From Flavobacterium sp. SUN052 (GTDB taxonomy: Bacteria > Bacteroidota > Bacteroidia > Flavobacteriales > Flavobacteriaceae), in the NCBI RefSeq assembly GCF_028867935.1, contig NZ_JAPQNS010000006.1:248001-312000 (forward strand): a DNA stretch of 64,000 nt, given 5' to 3'. Under the pieces are notes generated by a model. The model was not told where the DNA came from, searched no databases, and worked only from the letters and a program-made list of their open reading frames with translations. Shown here piece by piece: positions 60,429-64,000 of this stretch. The position numbers and the translations under genes were made by a program. Each line of letters opens with the position of its first letter. Positions within the stretch are counted from its first letter, which is position 1.

Positions 60429-62147
60429 ATGTACTTAAACTTAACGATAGATAAAACCCACCGGTACGACGCCATTGTGGTTGGTTCGGGTATGACGGGC
60501 GGTATTGCCGCTAAAGAACTCGCCGAAAAAGGATTGCGCGTACTCATGATTGAGCGGGGCCGCGAGATAAAGCATATCGAAGATTACGATACCGCCATGA
60601 AAGCGCCCTGGGAAATTCAGCACCGGGAAAAAGTAGCTACTCATTCGGCCGAAGAGCGTTGGGCTAACAACCGGTTCGTTGGGTTAGCGCAGGACGACAA
60701 AGTCAACTTTATGACCAACGACAAACAGAACCCGTACGTAGAGAAACGCCCCTTCGACTGGATTCGGGCGTACCATACCGGAGGAAAGTCGATGCACTGG
60801 GGACGGCAAACATATCGCTGGAACACGGGCGATTTTGAAGCCAACGCCAAAGACGGCTTTGGTGTCGACTGGCCGATCCGCTACAACGATCTGGTACCCT
60901 GGTATGCGCATATTGAAAAATTTGTAGGCATCAGCGGGCAGGCCGAACAACTGGCGGTGTTACCCGACAGTAATTTTTTGCCCCCGATGCCGATGTCGCC
61001 CCCCGAACAGTATTTCCGGGATGCGATGAAGAAAAAACTTAACCGGCCCGTAACTATCGGTCGCATTGCCAACCTGACCAAGCCGCAGCCTTGGCATACA
61101 GCACTGGGTCGTTCGTCGTGCCAGTTTCGGAACAAATGTGCCAGGGGATGTCCCTATGGCGGCTATTATAGTTCGATGTCCGGTGCTATTCCGGCGGCCC
61201 GCGCCACCAAACGGCTCGACGTGCTACACGACACCATTGCGACGGAGTTGCTGTACGACGAAAAAACGGGCAAGGCTACCGGCGTTCGGGTAATCGATCA
61301 GAATACAATGGCAGTAACGGAGTATTTTTCCCGCATAGTTTTCCTCAATGCAGGAGCGATGAATACGGCTGCCCTGTTGCTCAACTCCAAGTCGAGCCGG
61401 TTCCCAAACGGTTTGGGTAACGACAGCGATCAGGTGGGCCGAAACATCATGGACCACCACCTCGGCGTTGGTGCCACGGCAACTATCGCAGGCTTTGAGG
61501 ATGATTTGATGTTCGGTCAGCGACCCAATGCGCTCTACATTCCCCGATTTCGTAACTGGGGCAGCGACAAGCAGACCAACTTCCTGCGGGGTTACGGCTA
61601 TCAGGGTGGGGCTAGCCGAACCGACTGGAAACGTGGCATTGCCGCCGATGGTTTCGGGGCTTCGTTTAAGCAAGAGATGACGCAGCCCGGCAACTGGGCA
61701 ATCGGTTTTGGCGGCTTTGGCGAAGTACTGCCAAACCCCGACAATCGCATGTATCTCGACCCGGTCAAGAAAGACAAGTGGGGCGTGCCCATGATCGTGT
61801 TCGATGCGGCTTTTGGCGAAAACGAGATTGCCATGCGCAAAGACATCATGAACTCCGCCGTGGAAATGGTAGAAGCCGCTGGGTTCAAAAACGTGGTTGG
61901 ATATAACCGGCCGGAGGTACACCTCGGGCTTGGTATCCACGAAATGGGCACCGCCCGCATGGGGAAAGACCCAAAAACGTCGGTGCTCAACAAGTTCAAC
62001 CAGGTTCACGACTGCAAAAACGTATTCGTCACCGACGGCGCAGCTATGGCCTCGTCATCGTGCGTGAATCCGTCGCTTACATACATGGCGCTGACGGCCC
62101 GAGCCGCCAATCACGCTGTTGATCAACTGACGAAGAAAAACCTCTGA
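60429..62147 (+). CDS. GMC oxidoreductase, sugar/glycoside dehydrogenase type
   Basis: A 572-residue FAD enzyme. FAD motif VVGSGMTGGIAAKELAEKG near residue 18, AYHTGGKSMHWGRQTYRW, GRSSCQFRNKCARGCPYGGY (a Cys-rich segment common in this subgroup), FLNAGAMNTAALLL, and the C-terminal GLGIHEMGTARMGKDP and VNPSLTYMALTARAA. Paired with the subunit-3-like protein, the closest known model is the LacA/LacC-type glucoside 3-dehydrogenase, which makes 3-keto sugars in the periplasm. Without its own signal it would be carried by the partner. Substrate is inferred only. Confidence 0.9.
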   Translation: MYLNLTIDKTHRYDAIVVGSGMTGGIAAKELAEKGLRVLMIERGREIKHIEDYDTAMKAPWEIQHREKVATHSAEERWANNRFVGLAQDDKVNFMTNDKQNPYVEKRPFDWIRAYHTGGKSMHWGRQTYRWNTGDFEANAKDGFGVDWPIRYNDLVPWYAHIEKFVGISGQAEQLAVLPDSNFLPPMPMSPPEQYFRDAMKKKLNRPVTIGRIANLTKPQPWHTALGRSSCQFRNKCARGCPYGGYYSSMSGAIPAARATKRLDVLHDTIATELLYDEKTGKATGVRVIDQNTMAVTEYFSRIVFLNAGAMNTAALLLNSKSSRFPNGLGNDSDQVGRNIMDHHLGVGATATIAGFEDDLMFGQRPNALYIPRFRNWGSDKQTNFLRGYGYQGGASRTDWKRGIAADGFGASFKQEMTQPGNWAIGFGGFGEVLPNPDNRMYLDPVKKDKWGVPMIVFDAAFGENEIAMRKDIMNSAVEMVEAAGFKNVVGYNRPEVHLGLGIHEMGTARMGKDPKTSVLNKFNQVHDCKNVFVTDGAAMASSSCVNPSLTYMALTARAANHAVDQLTKKNL

Positions 62148-62165
62148 AACGAGAAATTTTCTTAC

Positions 62166-62208
62166 AAAGAAAGTGGCCACCCCTGTCAAGCGGGTGGCCA
62201 CTTTCTTT
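62166..62208 (+). terminator. Terminator of the GMC operon (copy 1 of a duplicated hairpin)
   Basis: Arms 62166-62182 and 62192-62208, 17-bp perfect stem, 9-nt loop, followed by T-rich sequence. The 36-bp core is nearly identical to the hairpin at 63038-63074. Confidence 0.88.
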
Positions 62209-62235
62209 TACCTTTGATTTATACTTAACTTAAAA

Positions 62236-62736
62236 GTGAAGAATTTCGTAACGATTCATCTCTTCAAAGCGTTTGATTTAGTAAACTACTACACCCTTTG
62301 GACAGAAGGGAAACCACAGTCTGAAACAGACGCCTTTTTTAGCCGTTTTGAACAGAATCAAGAAATGGCAGATGATCTGAATGTATTAGTCACCTGGATC
62401 GCGGAGATTGGGCAAAATCGAGGTGCTAAACTTCGCTATTTCAGATTTGAAAATGATGCCAATGCGTTACCACCTCCCGCTCGGATCATGGCCGAGTTGG
62501 GTGACGATTATTGCCGACTACGGCTGTATTGTATCCGGTTGAGTAACAATGTAGTTATATTAGTCAATGGTGGATTAAAAACAGGTCGCACCGTGCAGGA
62601 TAGTCCTGATTTATTGGCTAAGTTTAGGTTTGCCAACAAAATGGCTAATCAGTTAGTAGATTTGATGGCTACTGGAGAATTAGAGATTGTTGATAAATAT
62701 ATTATGAATATAGAAGCTATTGAACTCATCGACTAA
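62236..62736 (+). CDS. Probable RelE/HigB-like toxin
   Basis: A 166-residue protein starting at a GTG (MKNFVTIHLFKAFDL). The C-terminal two thirds show a RelE/HigB-like strand pattern: KLRYFRFENDANALPPPARI, YCRLRLYCIRLSNNVVILVN and GGLKTGRTVQDSPD. Such toxins cut mRNA on the ribosome. It is longer than classic RelE (about 90-100 aa), with an extra N-terminal part. The paired XRE gene 10 nt downstream supports a toxin-first type II pair. Family call is moderate; gene pairing is clear. Confidence 0.7.
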   Translation: MKNFVTIHLFKAFDLVNYYTLWTEGKPQSETDAFFSRFEQNQEMADDLNVLVTWIAEIGQNRGAKLRYFRFENDANALPPPARIMAELGDDYCRLRLYCIRLSNNVVILVNGGLKTGRTVQDSPDLLAKFRFANKMANQLVDLMATGELEIVDKYIMNIEAIELID

Positions 62737-62746
62737 ACAATTAACG

Positions 62747-63019
62747 ATGGATGCATTTGACCGTATTGTAGCTCGAACACCTGCTCAGACCCGGCGCTCA
62801 GTCAGCAAAATGCTCGACGTAGCCGACCGTATCCATAATTTACTTGAACAGCGGGGGATGAGCCAGAAAGATCTGGCTGTGGCTTTACATAAATCCGAAT
62901 CAGAAATTAGCAAGTGGTTAAGTGGCACGCACAATCTGGAACTGAAAACCATTATCCGCATCGAAGAAGCTTTAGGAGAAGATATCCTTATGGTTCCCAA
63001 TAAAACGGTGAGCGCGTAG
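62747..63019 (+). CDS. XRE-family antitoxin (HTH)
   Basis: A 90-residue protein from the ATG at 62747 (MDAFDRIVARTPAQTRRSVS); a TTG nine codons upstream overlaps the toxin. The HTH is RIHNLLEQRGMSQKDLAVAL followed by HKSESEISKWLSGTHNLELK, a standard XRE domain. It should bind the toxin and repress the operon. The next structure is the second copy of the duplicated terminator. Confidence 0.85.
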   Translation: MDAFDRIVARTPAQTRRSVSKMLDVADRIHNLLEQRGMSQKDLAVALHKSESEISKWLSGTHNLELKTIIRIEEALGEDILMVPNKTVSA

Positions 63020-63037
63020 GTAATTTGTCGCGATAGT

Positions 63038-63074
63038 GAAAGTGGCCACCCCTGCCAAACGGGTGGCCACTTTC
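63038..63074. terminator. Duplicated terminator hairpin, copy 2
   Basis: Stem GAAAGTGGCCACCC (63038-63051) with its complement (63061-63074) and a 9-nt loop. It differs from copy 1 in two loop positions and its outer flanks. It serves the antitoxin gene and lies 26 nt past the stop of the convergent T9SS cargo gene. Confidence 0.85.
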
Positions 63075-63100
63075 TATTTGAATACACTAAATCACGTACG

Positions 63101-64000
63101 CTATTTCACCAGCACCAGCCGCTCTACTAATCGTTTGGTAGCCGTTTGCCACTGAATCAGGTATGTACCCGAAGGTTGCCGACTCAGGTCAAGCGTGTAC
63201 TCGTTCAGGCCATGTTGAGCTTGTACGGTTTGGCTCATGACGGATGCGCCAGACAGGTTTACTACCGACAAGGTAGCAGAAGCTGCTTGGTTGGTCAGCA
63301 CCTGTACCCGTATGGGACCGTCAGTCGGATTCGGGCTGATGGTCATACGGCCTTCTGCTGAAATTTCGGCGGAAGAGGCTGCTACACGAGCCGCGCCATT
63401 GGGCGTTTCGAAGCGAACGTTGTCGAGGTAAACCGGGTTCGGGCCAAAAGTTGGCATGTTGATCACCAGTCGTTTGATACGCGTGGGATTACCCAGTTGC
63501 GGCATCGTCAGCGTTACCTCCTGCCATACATTCGGCGTAGGAGTCAGGTTCACAGTGGTTCCTGCCTGGCTGTCGTTTTCGGCGTACGTGGTTACGGCCA
63601 GCGTTTTGTTGGTCGTCGCGTAAATCCAGAACTTCAATGAGGTTTGCGGACTCGTGACCAAGTGAGTCTTGCGGAAGATTGACCAGGCACCCCAACCGTC
63701 AAACGTCAGCGCGGCCGATTTCTGACCTACCTTAACGGTATTGGTGTTGGCGTAATTGGTAGCTAAACCCCACGACCAATCGTCCCACCCGGCCGCGTTA
63801 AACGCTTCGTCGTAGATCATCTCGACGGTTGAGGAACCTGTACAGAAAGCTGTTGTCGCGTTCATCGGAACGCTTGTCACCAGTCCGTTGCCAGCGGAAT
63901 CATTGGCCCGGACGACGAAACTATAGCCCGTGCCGCAGGTCAAGCCCGTTACATTCAGCGATGTGCTTGATACGTTGCTGTTCAGGAGGTTGCCGTTCTG
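63101..64000 (-). CDS. C-terminal part of a T9SS-secreted protein (FnIII, CBM-like, sorting domain)
   Basis: The frame is open to the right edge, so the N-terminus is missing; 299 residues are visible. First comes the end of an FnIII domain (SLNVTGLTCGTGYSFVVRAN), then a sandwich resembling a carbohydrate-binding module (IYDEAFNAAGWDDWSWG, KFWIYATTNKTLAV, NVWQEVTLTMPQLG, VYLDNVRFET), then the type IX sorting domain: MTISPNPTDGPIRVQV, ATLSVVNLSGASVMS and EYTLDLSRQPSGTYLIQW with the KRLVERLVLVK end. It is probably a secreted, surface-bound glycan-active protein; the enzyme domain would be to the right. Confidence 0.9.
   Translation of the reverse strand, partial: QNGNLLNSNVSSTSLNVTGLTCGTGYSFVVRANDSAGNGLVTSVPMNATTAFCTGSSTVEMIYDEAFNAAGWDDWSWGLATNYANTNTVKVGQKSAALTFDGWGAWSIFRKTHLVTSPQTSLKFWIYATTNKTLAVTTYAENDSQAGTTVNLTPTPNVWQEVTLTMPQLGNPTRIKRLVINMPTFGPNPVYLDNVRFETPNGAARVAASSAEISAEGRMTISPNPTDGPIRVQVLTNQAASATLSVVNLSGASVMSQTVQAQHGLNEYTLDLSRQPSGTYLIQWQTATKRLVERLVLVK

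Noticed and set aside
61224..62009. 261-codon minus-strand frame
   Set aside because: Shadow of the GMC oxidoreductase gene; no start signal or recognisable protein.

Overview
The window looks like chromosome of a member of the Bacteroidota, most likely a Cytophagales/Spirosoma-like bacterium. This is inferred from protein style: a SusC/SusD pair with a DUF3823 lipoprotein, a type IX secretion (T9SS) C-terminal domain, Nudix-type (NrtR-like) sugar regulators, and promoters of the Bacteroidota form TTTG-N(17-21)-TAnnTTTG. No rRNA, tRNA or CRISPR array was seen. Most genes are moderately GC-rich; the stretch 37.9-42.3 kb holds clearly AT-rich genes.

Layout. 1-5 kb: end of an unknown protein coupled to cystathionine beta-synthase, then a MOP flippase and a POT peptide transporter. 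5-11.5 kb: two lipoproteins and a VWA protein facing an ECF sigma factor and its chimeric anti-sigma factor. 11.5-17.5 kb: an AraC regulator, an acyl-CoA module (MaoC hydratase, FabG-type reductase, acyl-CoA dehydrogenase), an alpha/beta hydrolase and an EboA-like protein. 17.5-20.2 kb: two small secreted proteins separated by an IS110-family element with a likely bridge-RNA region. 20.2-26.8 kb: an outer-membrane barrel, a PQQ sugar dehydrogenase with a cytochrome c domain, a Gfo/Idh/MocA oxidoreductase, xylose isomerase and a Nudix-type regulator. 26.9-36 kb: a glycoside-degradation cluster (GH106-like, GH2, GH35-like/DUF5597, SGNH) with its own Nudix-type regulator and a strong pair of operators.

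36.4-42.3 kb is the accessory region. It has a possible Ulp1/YopJ-like cysteine protease, an AT-rich lipoprotein, a hydrolase, a GHKL ATPase fused to a PD-(D/E)XK nuclease (defence-like), and an excisionase-type antitoxin whose PIN toxin is cut after about 23 recognisable codons, beside the nuclease gene. 42.4-48 kb: a three-subunit molybdenum aldehyde oxidoreductase (PaoABC type), a Tat-type SDR and a REP-like repeat cluster. 48-53 kb: methyltransferase, a GHMP-kinase/UDP-sugar-pyrophosphorylase fusion and a GalU-like nucleotidyltransferase. 53.8-62.2 kb: SusC, SusD and DUF3823, then a GMC oxidoreductase with a gluconate-2-dehydrogenase-subunit-3-like partner, probably oxidising imported glycosides. 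62.2-63 kb: a RelE/HigB-like toxin-antitoxin pair between two near-identical terminators. The right edge is the C-terminus of a T9SS cargo protein.

Recurring structure: at least seven intergenic or intragenic long inverted repeats (arms 21-31 bp, loops of about 4-29 nt) of unrelated sequence, plus GC-rich REP-like units. No search could be run; family names come from recognising motifs by eye.
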